This document shows positions 11,806 through 23,465 of a stretch of 64,000 nucleotides of DNA, in pieces. The DNA is from Protonemura montana. Taxonomy: Eukaryota; Arthropoda; Insecta; Plecoptera; Nemouridae. The notes under the pieces were generated by a model. That model did not search any database. It was not told the DNA's origin and saw only the letters and a program-made list of their open reading frames with translations. The stretch spans positions 3,341,001-3,405,000 of the forward strand of contig OX387610.1 in assembly GCA_947568835.1 (NCBI GenBank), written 5' to 3'. The first letter of the stretch is position 1. Every line of letters begins with the position of its first letter. The position numbers and the translations under genes were made by a program.

Positions 11806-12262
11806 GCCGAACGGTTTGGCGTGTTGGAAACACCGGTTCTCATGGGAGCAACGAAGTTAAGCAACACTGCCCTGTGTCAGGCATTGGATGGGTAACCATC
11901 ATGCACATGACCAGTTCTGTTCGGGAGAGAGGTTGGAGGGATGAAAGTTGAGCAACACTGCGCTAAGTCAGGTATTAGATGGGTGACCATCATACACATG
12001 ACTAGTTCTGTTCGGGAGAGAGGTTGGAGGGATGAAAGTGAGTACAGCAACTTAACTCGCCTTGCTTATCAACCTCTCGACAGCATGGATTTGTGGAGGA
12101 ATCCTGTTGTTCGCGTTGTACCGTCCTTCAGAAGGGACGTTAAGCTGGTGGTCCCCTTGGTCTCAGACAGGAGTAGGCTACGTGCCGGTACCGTGTAACC
12201 ATTACACAAGTGCCACACGACCCGTTGTCAAAACCACTGCGTCGTTAAACCCCACAAATCCA
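11806..12262 (+). mobile_element. 5S-derived SINE with 5' head
   Basis: It starts with the 5S-like leader (GTTTGGCGTGTTGGAAACAC, CGGTTCTC), then two head units with A-block and C-block, then the body (ACTCGCCTTGCTTATCAACC, GCATGGATTTGTGGAGGAAT), and ends with ACTGCGTCGTTAAACCCCAC. One of the more complete copies. Confidence 0.9.
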
Positions 12263-12949
12263 GATATAAAAGGCCAGATACAAAAACCAACTAGTGAGGT
12301 GTCCACAAACCCTCTGTCGAATATCAGGAGCTAGTAGGGCAACGGCGAGCGCACGTTTGCTGCGTGGGTAGTAGGTCGACACTCGCGGGCGCCTGGCCTG
12401 TCGTTGGGCAGAGGGACCGCGAGTCAATTGCGGAAGCAGCTGTTAATCATGCCTTGGGGGAGTGTGTTCCGATCCTAGTGCATGACACCGACACAGTTGA
12501 CATCTCTCAATTGGTCCCATATAAACATGCTGATGTACATATCGTTTACACCGCAAGAAGCGGAGGAATTGACTTCATCATTGCTCTACTGACAGCTAGG
12601 CAGATGAACTGTGTTGTTTTTCATCAAATTTTGATGATTTTGTACAGGTAAATGATGTATTGTGTTTAAGGACGCACTGCTTTGACACAGGGCCGTGAAA
12701 CAAGGGCACGGCGTCGGTGAATGAGTGGGTGATGAGGATGATGATGCTTAATTTAACCCAATCTTCTATGACGGAAGAGCCCGTGTCGGGCAGTATTCTC
12801 CTCCTGTTGAAGAGCACTCTGGTTCTAGCGAAGGCTCTTTGGGACTTGATTTTTTGACCTTGCTTTGGTGCAGGGTTTGTTGGTTTTTCTGGTGACTCCA
12901 CAAGGGACCTGAAACCAGCAACTGAAGGATGGAAAGGAAGCTAGACTGA
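12263..12949. other. Region with an unassigned ORF and a SINE tail
   Basis: A plus-strand ORF at 12364-12651 (95 codons; contains ECVPILVHDTDTVDIS and YTARSGGIDFIIALL) matches no family I know. It has no clear flanking splice sites, so I do not call it a gene. At 12660-12745 a minus-strand 5S-SINE 3' end follows (GACGCACTGCTTTGACA, GGCGTCGGTGAATGAGTG). Confidence 0.4.
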
Positions 12950-12954
12950 AAATA

Positions 12955-13032
12955 TGTGCGACCGAAGCGGGATACGAACCCGGGACCTCCCAATTGCCGA
13001 TCGGGTTGGCTACCTACTGAGCTATTCGGGCA
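12955..13032 (-). repeat. tRNA-like sequence (SINE head or tRNA relic)
   Basis: On the minus strand this reads as an A-box (TAGCTCAGTAGGTAG), a possible anticodon arm (CCCGA-TCGGCAA-TTGGG) and a B-box (GGGTTCGTATCCC). Position 33 of the anticodon loop would be C rather than U, and the sequence is embedded in repeats. I therefore read it as a tRNA-derived repeat and not a functional tRNA gene. Confidence 0.5.
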
Positions 13033-13974
13033 AATAAGTTCTCGCTTCGCGGGTTTGGGATAAGGAATCCCCTTAAAGGGGGACTCGTATGGACGAGTTC
13101 TTAGCTACTCTAGGATGATAATTCAACAACAAACATTAACAGATTGGTATGTCACTTTTCTTGGATGTCCTGGAAGTCCTGGAAGTAAATAGCTATGAGT
13201 TTGGTTGATACATTGAAAATGTTTAACCTATTTGAGTGAAACTTTATTACCGATTTGGTCCGATTTAAGAGAGTAAAATAATACTATAATTCGGTGGCCC
13301 ACCAAATCGGGATATGTTGCAAAGTTGGAAGCAACCTTTGTAAACGTTTTCAATCGCCGAAAGTGGCTGGTTACACCAGTCAATAGAACAAAAAGCAAGC
13401 GTTTCGCAGAATTAATTTTCAAATACCTTTACATCGCCGTATTGACTTAAAAAATCCAAGCCCCAAGCTGAGGCCGGCCCACACCGGTCAATTCATATCC
13501 GCCAATCAGCACTGCCGGCCCAAGCTATTACCACACATACATTAAACACACACACTATGCTAATTTGAAATGTCTCTGTATCAACCAACAGCGCTAAACC
13601 CCCAACTGTCACAGCATTTCAATACGTGCTTATAGACTTTTCAGCTCACGGCTTTCGCGATATCAGTTTCATTCGAGCAGGACTCTTTTGTCTGATAATC
13701 CTGGTCAATGTAGCGTCCTGTAAAGTTAATCCTGGAGCCTCTCAGTTCTGTGCGATCAACGGACGGCGGCTAAAAGCGTCCAGGACTGAACTTGCTGGCA
13801 ATCCTATCAACATGACCGCGCGTTGATGGGTGCACGTGAGGCCGGATGTAGGATGAAACTGCGCGCTAGCTTCACATTCAAGTGTTTCAAGATCGACTCG
13901 ACGACAAACTGGCCCGGCGATCAAATCAACTTAGATCTTCTAGAGCTGGATATTTCACCACCAACAATACACCA
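13033..13974. other. No recognised feature
   Basis: Mixed-composition sequence with no conserved ORF, tandem array or clear element end that I can identify. Confidence 0.4.
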
Positions 13975-14580
13975 CGTGACCAGCATACATGTGACCATCA
14001 TACATGTGACCATCATACACGTGACCATCATACACATGACCATCATACATGTGACCATCATACACATGACCATCATATACATGACCATCATATACATGAC
14101 CATCATACACATGACCATCATACACATGACCATCATACACGTGACCATCATACACATGACCATCATACATATGGCCATCATACACATGACCATCATACAC
14201 ATGACCATCATACACATGACCATCATACATGTGGCCATCATACACATGACCATCATACACATGACCATCATACACATGACCATCATACACACGACCATTA
14301 TACACATGACCAGTTCTGTTCGGAAGAGAGGTTGCAGGGATGAAAGTTCGTACAGCAACTTCACTCGCCTTGCTAATCAACCTCTCGACAGCATGGATTT
14401 GTGGAGGACTCTCCTTGTTCGCGTTGCGTCTTCCGGAAGGGACGTTAAGCCAGTGATCCCCTTGGTCCACCTTGAACACTGTGTTATCCCTCCGACCTTC
14501 TAGGCTAGGTTAGGTTCATCATCATCATCATCCACTCGTTCACCGACGCCATTAGACCAGTGCCGCGGAGGTCAATGTTA
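13975..14580 (+). mobile_element. 5S-SINE with an internal 15-bp expansion
   Basis: About 22 copies of a 15-bp unit (ACCATCATACACATG) fill 13975-14312. This unit is the segment that directly follows the 5S-like C-block in the normal SINE head. The array runs straight into the normal body (CCAGTTCTGTTCGGAAGAGA, TCAACCTCTCGACAGCATGG) and tail (CATCATCATCATCCACTCG, CCGACGCCATTAGACCAGTG). Poly-His and poly-Met frames here are artefacts of the 15-bp period. Confidence 0.93.
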
Positions 14581-15966
14581 GAGCTTACGATCCTCCAGTA
14601 TGGGTGGGTATTTAAGGTCATTTATGGAACAGAGATGTTGATTAGAATGAATGTCATCTGTCGAGTGTTGTCATGCTCTACTGTGCCGCCCCTAACGAGG
14701 GATCGTTAATTACCCTCCGCCCGGTATCCAGGTTACGGGGTCGTAATTAATTAGACAGGATCAAAACCTTGATAATATCTGGCTCATGAGACTGCTTTGA
14801 TCGAGGTCCGCTCAGAAGCTCTTTCAGGTTAGGTTATTATTCAAGGTCATCTAACTAATCACGGATGTGTTACGAGCGTTGCTTTAAAACCTCTCTAAAT
14901 ATCATGCTGATTGATTTCTTGTCTTTAACGACGCACTGTTTTGATCAATTGTCCTGCGTCACTTGTCTAATGGCGTTGGTAAATTGCATACTTCATTCTA
15001 AAGTTATTAAAATAAGTGCAGAGATGAAATGATTCTGTAAATATCTTGAATTTACCGTCAAAATTTGCTTTTTTTTTAAAGAAATCTGAAGAAAGTAAAA
15101 GTGTTCTGTTAGCTTCTGTCTCACGTTTACACGGCCATGTTAAGTAACTTATCATTTACTTTGTATAAAGTTCAATGCTTTATCTCCATGGTGACAGCCA
15201 ATCAAGAAACTTCAATTGTTTCTTTATCTATCGTCGTTTTTAGATGAGCGTAGCGAGCGGAGCAAATTCTTCAATTTCACAGAACCCAGACCTAGGCATT
15301 TTTCTCCGCGCTCTGGCGGCCGAACGCCAGCTTTGATGTAAACGAAATTTTCAGAGAATATTTTCGTTTTCTCAACTTGGACCCCCTGCGTTTTTCAGCA
15401 AAATCTGCTGAATAGTTCTGAAACTATTCAAAATTTACGAAACTTTGAGATTTTGTATACATTTTTTTGAGTTGTCCAGCCAAAAGTATTTGATATTTTT
15501 TCAACAAACCTTTACATGAAAATTAAGAAGTTGTAAAGTTTTTGACCCCGTATGTGTTTTCTTTCTCTTTTTATTGACTCATTTCCGACCTATTTCATGA
15601 ATTTTTTCTGTTTTGCTTTGATCTACATTCTACACAATGAGCCGGCTTCACGTTTTATCGTCCGTTACGCTTTAGGCCAAGAAAAGGTATTACACCGATT
15701 TGAATAACTGTTTTAATAAACGAGATGTGAATGTTCGGAATTCTCTCACAGGCTGAGATTGCTTTCAATTTTTTAACACGAAATATTAAAGTAGATCCGA
15801 CCGAATTGTTTGTCAGTTTCTTCTGACGTTTGGCAAAGTACGAATATTTGCTGACAAACAGAACCAATCCAGGGCTAACAACCAACCGGATAACAATCCT
15901 CGACCAACAGGGCGCACTTGGGGGCATTTTCAGGATAAAGCTATCATTCCAGTGACACAAGCAAAC
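14581..15966. other. Repeat fragments in otherwise unassigned sequence
   Basis: At 14925-14990 is a minus-strand 5S-SINE tail (TCTTTAACGACGCACTGTTT). At about 15370-15665 is a dispersed repeat that is also found at 53325-53755 (shared AATAGTTCTGAAACTATTCA and GTGTTTTCTTTCTCTTTTTA). The copy here is uninterrupted and provides the empty site for the nested insertion at 53377. The rest is unassigned. Confidence 0.6.
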
Positions 15967-17405
15967 ACTATCCAGGTTATTTGAGATCAGATGGCTGAAT
16001 CCTATGCTCTATACAGGCTACTTGAGATCAGCTGGCTGGATCCTATGGTCTATCCAAGTTATTTAAGATCAGCTGACTGGATGCTATGCTCTATCCAGGT
16101 TATTTGAGATCAGCTGACTGGATCCTATGCTCTATCCAGGCTATTTGAGATCAGCTGACTGGATCCTATGCTCTATCCAGGCTATTTGAGATCAGCTGGC
16201 TGGATCCTATGCTCTATCCAGGTAATTTTAGATTAGCTGGCTGGATCCTATGCTCCATCCAGGTTATTGGAGATAAGCTGGCTGGATCCTACGCTCTATC
16301 CAGGTTATTTGAGATTAGCTGGCTGGATCCAATGCTCTATCTAGGTTATTTGAGATTAGCTAGCTGGATTCTATGCTCTATCCAGGTTATTTGAGATCAG
16401 CTGGCTGGATCCTAGGCTCTATCCAGGTTATTTGAGGTCAGCTGGCTGGATCCTATGCTCTATCCAGGTTATTTGAGATCAGCTGGCTGGATCATATGCT
16501 CTATCCAGGTTATTTGAGATCAGCTAGCTGGATCCTATACTCTATCCAGGTTATTTGAGATCAGCTGGCTGGATCATATGCTCTATTCAGGTTATTTGAG
16601 ATCAGCTGGCTGGATCTTATGCTCTATCCAGGTTATTTGAGATCAGCTGACTGGATCCTATGTTCTATCCAGGTTATTTGAGATCAGCTGACTGGATCCT
16701 ATGCTCTATCCAGGTTATTTGATATCAGCTAGCTGGATCCTATGCTCTATCCAGGTTATTTGAGATTAGCTGGCTGGATCCTATGCTCTATCCAGGTTAT
16801 TTGAGATCAGCTGGCTGGATCCTATGCTCTATCCAGGTTATTTGAGATCAGCTGTCTGAATCCTAGGCTCTATCCAGGTTATTGGAGATTAGCTGACTAG
16901 ATTCTATGCTCTATCCAGGTTATTTGAGATCAGCTGGCTGGATCCTATGCTCTATCCAGGTAATTTGAGATTAGCTGGCTGGATCCAATGCTCCATCCAG
17001 GTTATTGGAGATTAGCTGGCTGGATCCTACGCTCTATCCAGGTTATTTGAGATTAGCTGGCTGGATCCAATGCTCTATCTAGGTTATTTGAGATCAGCTG
17101 GCTGGATCCTATGCTCTATCCAGGTTATTTGAGATTAGCTGGCTGGATCCAATGCTCTATCTAGGTTATTTGAGATCAGCTGGCTGGATCCTATGCTCTA
17201 TCCAGGTTATTTGAAATCAGCTGGCTGGATCCTATGCTCTATCCAGGTTATTTGAGATCAGCTGACTGGATCCTATGGTCTATCCAAGTTATTTGAGATC
17301 AGCTGACTGGATCCTATGCTCTATCCAGGTTATTTGAGATCAGCTGGCTGGATCCTATGCTCTATCCAGGTTATTTGAGATCAGCTGGCTGGATCCTATG
17401 CTCGA
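15967..17405. repeat. 41-bp minisatellite (family A), about 35 copies
   Basis: The longest copy of family A, in the same orientation as the IFT52 intron array. Units differ by scattered substitutions (GATTAGC/GATCAGC, TGACTGG/TGGCTGG). Some blocks recur: ATTAGCTGGCTGGATCCAAT next to GCTCTATCTAGG appears several times between 16310 and 17170, which indicates duplication of multi-unit blocks. Confidence 0.97.
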
Positions 17406-18602
17406 TGCGCGAAGTAAAGCTCAGAAGACTCAAAGACCGTCCAAAGCCTTCCACTTCTGCACCGCGGACCACCTCCCCCCCCCCCCCCCCCTCGCGATGG
17501 TGGCGTGGAGGGGCGCATCACGGAGCGCGTCGAGGACGGCGTCGACGACGTCGACTAGTCGAGGTCGGGAGGCGGTGCAGGAAGGAACGACCTCGCAAGC
17601 ACGTGTCGACGCCGACGTCGCGACGCTGGACTTCACGAGCGTAACGACGACGCAAGAGATAGCGTGTGTGTGGACGCGTGTGTTTGTGTGCGCGTGTTTT
17701 TAGTGACACGTGTTCGAGGGTCGGAGTTCGAGGCTTCGGGTGATTTCAGGTAATTTCTATATTTTTTTTATGAATCCGAAAATGTTTTATAAATTTGGTC
17801 ACTTTATGGTCCTCTTTTGAACCTCTAATTGGTATTTTTTTCGAGATAAGTTTTGAAGCGTATCTTCACGGTGGTTCAATACATGATAAATTGCATGGCC
17901 AATCCTTCGAAGGCGGAGGGTAATACCTCTTGAGGTAACTTTAGAGAAGTAGCAAGGTGTACCGAGTATTTTTCAGATATATTAAGTAAAGGTAATTTTT
18001 TATGTGACCTGGATGGTCAAATCTTGAATCTATTAATGCAACTGAAAACTTGAAGGCTTTGAATGATATGATGATGATGTGAATGCCACTGTCATGATTT
18101 AGGTTTTGGAATTTGGTTTTTCTTTATCAACAAGAGATTTAACATCCGTTGCTCACCTGCTGGCGCTATGTCTGCTTTCAAGCAAAGGCAGTGGCGAAAT
18201 CGTGGTGGCCGTGCTGTCTAAATGTCAGTGGCGGAATCTAATCAGATGATAAACTCATAAATTTCAATTATGTGCGATCGTGAACTTCCTATTTTGAGGG
18301 TGTGGAAAGGGGGGGGGGGGGGAGGTAGTTTAACGGTGGTTTAAATGCACAACGATCCTAGTTCCCGGTCCGAGTCCCGAAGTTCCGGGCTGGAAAGTGG
18401 AAATCGTAAAACCGAAGCCCTAAACGACATTCTGATTTCAATCCCGGAAATGCCAAGCGCTGTCAAAAATGAGTTCCCGAAATTTCGTAACATATTCCAG
18501 TCACTTAACACCATGTGTAATTCAACATTTTTATTTTTCAATTCAAATTGGCAAGTTTTAGCAAATGTTTGAGGTATTTTTCAAGGTTCTGTATCACAAA
18601 TG
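17406..18602. other. CpG-rich block with poly(C) tract, then unassigned sequence
   Basis: Positions 17406-17700 are strongly CpG-rich and follow a C tract of more than 20 at about 17467. Both strands stay open; the minus frame includes RPRLVDVVDAVLDALRDAP. No splice sites or family match support a gene. A G tract lies at 18310-18322. A 75-codon ORF at 18345-18572 is unrecognised. Confidence 0.35.
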
Positions 18603-19583
18603 TCCTAACTCCTAGTTAAAATGGGAGTTAAATTAATTGTCATGGCAACAACTAATCACATGCAGTGAAAGTCAGCTGTTTCTGTGAGGTAGCTTAACTA
18701 TGAGTTAAAAAATATTGTAAAATCGGTTCTAAGCGCAGCTTTTTAGGGCGGGTTTTATCAAAATGTTCAACTATAAGTTGGATCTCTAGCTCACAGAAAC
18801 ATCTGAATTTCACTGCATGTGATTGGAAGTCGTCATGGCAACAGTTTCAACAAAATGTTCAACTATAAGTTGGATCTCTAGCTCACAGAAACATCTGAAT
18901 TTCACTGCATGTGATTGGAAGTCGTCATGGCAACAGTTTCAACAAAATGTTTAACTATAAGTTGGATCTCTAGCTCACAGAAACATCAGAATTTCACTGC
19001 ATGTGATTGAAAGTCGTCATGGCAACAGTTTCAACAAAATGTTCAACTATAAGTTGGATCTCTAGCTCACAGAAACATCTGAATTTCACTGCATGTGATT
19101 GGAAGTCGTCATGGCGACAGTTTCAACAAAATGTTCAACTATAAGTTGGATCTCTAGCTCACAGAAACATCTGAATTTCACTGCATGTGATTGGAAGTCG
19201 TCATGGCAACAGTTTCAACAAAATGTTCAACTATAATTTGGATCTCTAGCTCACAGAAACATCTCAATTTCACTGCATGAGATTGGAAGTCGTCATGGCA
19301 ACAGTTTCAACAAAATGTTCAACTATAAGTTGGATCTCTAGCTCACAGAAACATCTGAATTTCACTGCATGTGATTGGAAGTCGTCATGACAACAGTTTC
19401 AACAAAATGTTCAACTATAAGTTGGATCACTAGCTCACAGAAACATCAGAATTTCACTGCATGTGATTGAAAGTCGTCATGGCAACAGTTTCAACAAAAT
19501 GTTCAACTATAAGTTGGATCTCTAGCTCACAGAAACATCTGAATTTCACTGCATGTGATTGGAAGTCGTCATGACAACAGTTT
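18603..19583. mobile_element. Foldback element with a 92-bp tandem arm (9 copies)
   Basis: A single left segment (18640-18712: GGCAACAACTAATCACATGC, then TTTCTGTGAG) is the diverged reverse complement of the 92-bp unit repeated from about 18752 to 19583. Unit landmarks are CTAGCTCACAGAAACATCTG, TTTCACTGCATGTGATTGG and GTCGTCATGGCAACAG. One arm is therefore single and the other multiplied about nine times. Confidence 0.88.
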
Positions 19584-20271
19584 TAAACAACACTTCAACA
19601 CGGAGGCGAGATTTTGTTAAACTGGATCTAAAAGGTGGATCTAAATAGCTCACGCATATGTTGCCCCAATTGAAAGTGCGTAATGTTTAATGCGTCAACG
19701 CGTACCATGATTGGCTTCATCCGCACGATCGAGTTGACATTTTCACCCAATCGGTCTTCAGCGGCTGAGTTTTCCCGGGCAGAGCCGAGTTTTTCCGGGA
19801 CGCAATTCAAGGTCAACGGGAAATAGACAAGGTGGTTAGGTTCGGTTCTTTTGCCACTAATTCCAAGTCAGTCGAACTGATAAATATCTCCATAATCTTT
19901 TACATCTCTCTCCAACAATAATCCCACATAGAGATTATAACCAAAGAGTTGCTCAGGAAGCTGGAACAATTGACAAAACGCAGGGATCTCTGCATTATTG
20001 CACATGCCATACAATGGCTCAAAATCTGACGGATGCTGTACATGAAAAGTGCGAGATAAAATTTTGCAACTTTTGTTTCTGTCTGATCTTGGCCTTCTCT
20101 GTTCTTTTGCTTACAGTTTTTAAAGTTGACATTTGTTTGTGTTGCTTTGACACAAATCGATCCAAATGCCCTTTGTTTCGACGATTGTTCTAGAAGAGGT
20201 CAACAAATGTTGAAAGTTTGGGAAACGCTGGGCTAGACCATCACAAAACCATCCCGTCATGCTTGGAGTAA
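19584..20271. other. No recognised feature
   Basis: A diverged partial unit of the preceding array is visible at about 19620-19660 (GGATCTAAATAGCTCACGCA). The rest is unassigned. Confidence 0.4.
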
Positions 20272-21372
20272 AACCACGTGGTAACGGTAGGTGCCACCCG
20301 ATGGCGCTTGCTGCTGAGCAAACGAGGCCGGTAACACGTGGTAACGGTAGGTGCCACCCGATGGCGTTTGCTGCTGAGCAAACGAGGCCGGCAACACGTG
20401 GTAACAGTAGGTGCCACCCGATGGCGCTTGCTGCTGAGCAAACGAGGCCGGCAACACGTGGTAACGGTAGGTGCCACCCGATGGCGCTTGCTGCTGAGCA
20501 AACGAGGCCGGCAACACGTGGTAACGGTAGGTGCCACCCGATGGCGCTTGCTGCTGAGCAAACGAGGCCGGCAACACGTGGTAACGGTAGGTGCCACCCG
20601 ATGGCGCTTGCTGCTGAGCAAACAAGGCCGGCAACACGTGGTAACGGTAGGTGCCACCCGATGGCGCTTGCTGCTGAGCAAACGAGGCCGGCAACACGTG
20701 GTAACGGTAGGTGCCACCCGATGGCGCTTGCTGCTGAGCAAACGAGGCCGGCAACACGTGGTAACGGTAGGTGCCACCCGATGGCGCTTGCTGATGAGCA
20801 AACGAGGCCGGCAACACGTGGTAACGGTAGGTGCCCCCCGATGGCGCTTGCTGCTGAGCAAACGAGGCCGGCAACACGTGGTAACGGTAGGTGCCACACG
20901 ATGGCGCTTGCTGCTGAGCAAACGAGGCCGGAAACACGTGGTAACGGTAGGTGCCACTCGATGGCACTTGCTGCTGAGCAACCGAGGCCGGCAACACGTG
21001 GTAACGGTAGGTGCCACCCGATGGCGCTTGCTGCTGAGCAAACGAGGCCGGCAACGCGTGGTAACGGTAGGTGCCACCCGATGGCGCTTGCGGCCATCCT
21101 TTTTAACAAACCTCTTTAATTAAATAATCACGACTCAAAATATCGCGATACATGTTTATCAATCGTTGAGGTTAGCATTAATAAAGATTAATTGAGTGTA
21201 AACCAGTCTCAAATGCGAGTAATCTGCGAGAAATAACGAAATGAAATTTCTTAACACTCGAAACGACGGTGACTCCACCTGGCGGCATCAGACGTTTTTG
21301 TTGGTTTAAAAGTTAGTCGGGTCGTGTTGACAGTTTAACATTAGCGGTGTGACTCTGACTGAGACTATAAAT
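20272..21372 (+). mobile_element. Composite element: 60-bp minisatellite (14 units) plus conserved flank
   Basis: About 13.7 copies of a 60-bp unit (ACACGTGGTAACGGTAGGTG, CCACCCGATGGCGCTTGCTG, CTGAGCAAACGAGGCCGGCA) occupy 20272-21093. A conserved flank follows at 21094-21302 (TTGAGTGTAAACCAGTCTC, TGACTCCACCTGGCGGCAT). An inverted end motif lies at about 21328-21360 (GTTTAACATTAGCGGTGTGA). The 60-bp unit has no stop in several frames, which explains ORFs of up to 329 codons; I see no evidence that any is a gene. Confidence 0.93.
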
Positions 21373-21597
21373 CCAACGTTTCACCGAAATAAACAGCCGA
21401 TAAACGCAACGAAGTGACAATTGACACAATAACGTGGGTCTCGACAGCCGTCATCTGTTTCTCGTAATGACATATTAAACTTTTATATTTTATTTATCTA
21501 CCCTGGTTGTGAATGTCGAGATTGCTTGGAAAATTCCAACCTCGAGGATAAGTGATCATAGTTGACATTTCCCGACTTGATTGCTTAGAATAAGCCA

Positions 21598-22415
21598 ATG
21601 CTCGTAAGATTAACACAGAGACATTTTTCTACCACTAGCACCTAGTACATTGGACTGCTTGGAAAAACATGGCCCATAAGAATAACACAGAGACATTTTT
21701 CAACCACTAGCACCTAGTACATTGGACTGCTTGGAAAAACATGGCCCATAAGAATAACACAGAGACATTTTCCAACCCCTAGCACCTAGTACATTGGACT
21801 GCTTGGAAAAACATGGCCCATAAGAATAACACAGAGACATTTTTCAACCTCTAGCACCTAGTGCATTGGACTGTTTGGAAAAACATGGCCCATAAGAATA
21901 ACACAGAGACATTTTTCAACCCCTAGCACCTAGTACATTGAACTGCTTGGAAAAACATGGCCCATAAGAATATCACAGAGACATTGTTCAACCCCTAGCA
22001 CCTAGGTCATTGGACTGCTTGAAAAAACACGGCCCATAAGAATAACACAGTGACATTTTTCAACCCCTAGCACCTAGTACATTAGACTGCTAGGAAAAAC
22101 ATGGCCCATAAGAATAACACAGATACATTTTTCAACCTCTAGCACCTAGTACATTGAACTGCTTGGAAAAACATGGCCCATAAGAATAACACAGAGACAT
22201 TTTTCAACCCCTAGCACCTAGTACATTGGACTGCTTGGAAAAACATGGCCCATAAGAATAACACAGAGACATTTTTCAACCACTAGCACCTAGTGCATTG
22301 GACTGCTTGGAAAAACATGGCCCAGAAGAATAACACAGAGACGTTTTTCAACCACTAGCACCTAGTACATTGGACTGCTTGGTAAAACACGGCCCTTAAG
22401 AATACTACAGAGACT
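21598..22415. repeat. 72-bp minisatellite, about 11 copies
   Basis: Unit landmarks: CCCATAAGAATAACACAGAG, CCTAGCACCTAGTACATTGG and ACTGCTTGGAAAAACATGG. The first unit is recognisable but diverged at its left edge. One lone inverted unit occurs at 62553-62602. Confidence 0.96.
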
Positions 22416-23151
22416 ATCTGAGAAAATCCAAGGAAAGACGATTACACTTGAATTCCCGTTGTTTCGATGGAAGCTTAAATCCTCACGAAAGATAATCTTT
22501 TATCTCCTATTTCCATCCCAATCATCTTTTCTCTGTCGTTCAAGACACAAAACAATGTTACACCAACGCCAGGAAAATTCAAGCGTCAACCTCACGAAGC
22601 GTCTGCTCTCGCTCATAAATTATCTAAATTGGCAATTTCAGTAAATTTGATTTACTCAAAATCGAATGAACACGGTTTAAAATGCGGGTCTCCGGGCTCG
22701 ACGGGGAACCGTCGCTTTTAAAGTCTGAAATCCCATCTCTGAATGCCAGCCTCAACTGAGCGCTAGAAGAACCTGTTTAAGATGTTAAAGTTCATCGATG
22801 AACGCTTATAAATATGCTAATCTGTAGTCTCGGGCTTGTTTTTAATTTTAGAAACAACAAAATGCAGACAGAGTTTTTTTAAACCAACATCCGCAATTCA
22901 CTGGAGATGGAACAAGGGATTTAGCGACAAATGACACTCAATGGGTATCCAAATAATGGTACAATAAATAGGGAAGAATAGACTTGGACTGCAAAATTGT
23001 TGAAATAATAAATAATTGTTGAGATGACTTAAAATATTTGAAATAATGTATGACATGTAACTCATGTATGTTACATAATTAAATAAATAAATAAATTGTT
23101 CATAACTTTTGTCAAACATCTGCGAGTTTGACCAAAATCTACCGTTAATTT
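22416..23151. other. No recognised feature
   Basis: AT-rich, with no conserved ORF or array. A short AATA run lies near 23080. Confidence 0.4.
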
Positions 23152-23455
23152 AGATGAAATCTGATTTAAATTGCAAACGCTTGCAATGCGCGGGGTATTT
23201 TATTATTATCAACACTACAACCGACTCGAAAATTGATGCCCAAACGCGGACTCGAACCCCGATCTCCACCTGTCGCGGGTGTTGCTCTGAACCATTGAGC
23301 TACTTGGACACTGGCTTTTTGAGACGATTTTAGTGTATTTGATGAGAATGAACCAAGAGGCTGTGAATACTCACAGTCACTCTGATTCTAGTGACGCTAT
23401 ATCACGTCACAACCTGTCAATCTCGAATAACTCCAATTTTGACGTTGGATGCGTT
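23152..23455 (-). mobile_element. tRNA-cassette element, single cassette, standard orientation
   Basis: Left end (CTGATTTAAATTGCAAACGC), inverted pair (ACAACCGACTCGAAAA ... TTTTTGAGACGATTTTAGTG) and one minus-strand tRNA-like cassette with B-box GGTTCGAGTCC and A-box TAGCTCAATGG. The right part carries GTGAATACTCACAG and ATATCACGTCACAACCTGTC. Confidence 0.88.
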
Positions 23456-23465
23456 GTTGTATTCA

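Noticed and set aside
12364..12651. 95-codon ORF as a gene
   Set aside because: No recognised domain, no clear splice sites and flanked by SINE pieces. It remains possible but unsupported.
13823..14503. Histidine-rich and methionine-rich ORFs (repeating DHHTH, IHMTI, MVMCM)
   Set aside because: All arise from the 15-bp repeat inside the SINE; different frames on both strands are open simultaneously.
20120..21123. Open frames of 260-329 codons on both strands with a 20-residue period
   Set aside because: The 60-bp unit is a multiple of three and lacks stops in several frames, so long ORFs appear automatically on both strands. The same happens in every other 60-bp array. There is no start context, splice context or family match.
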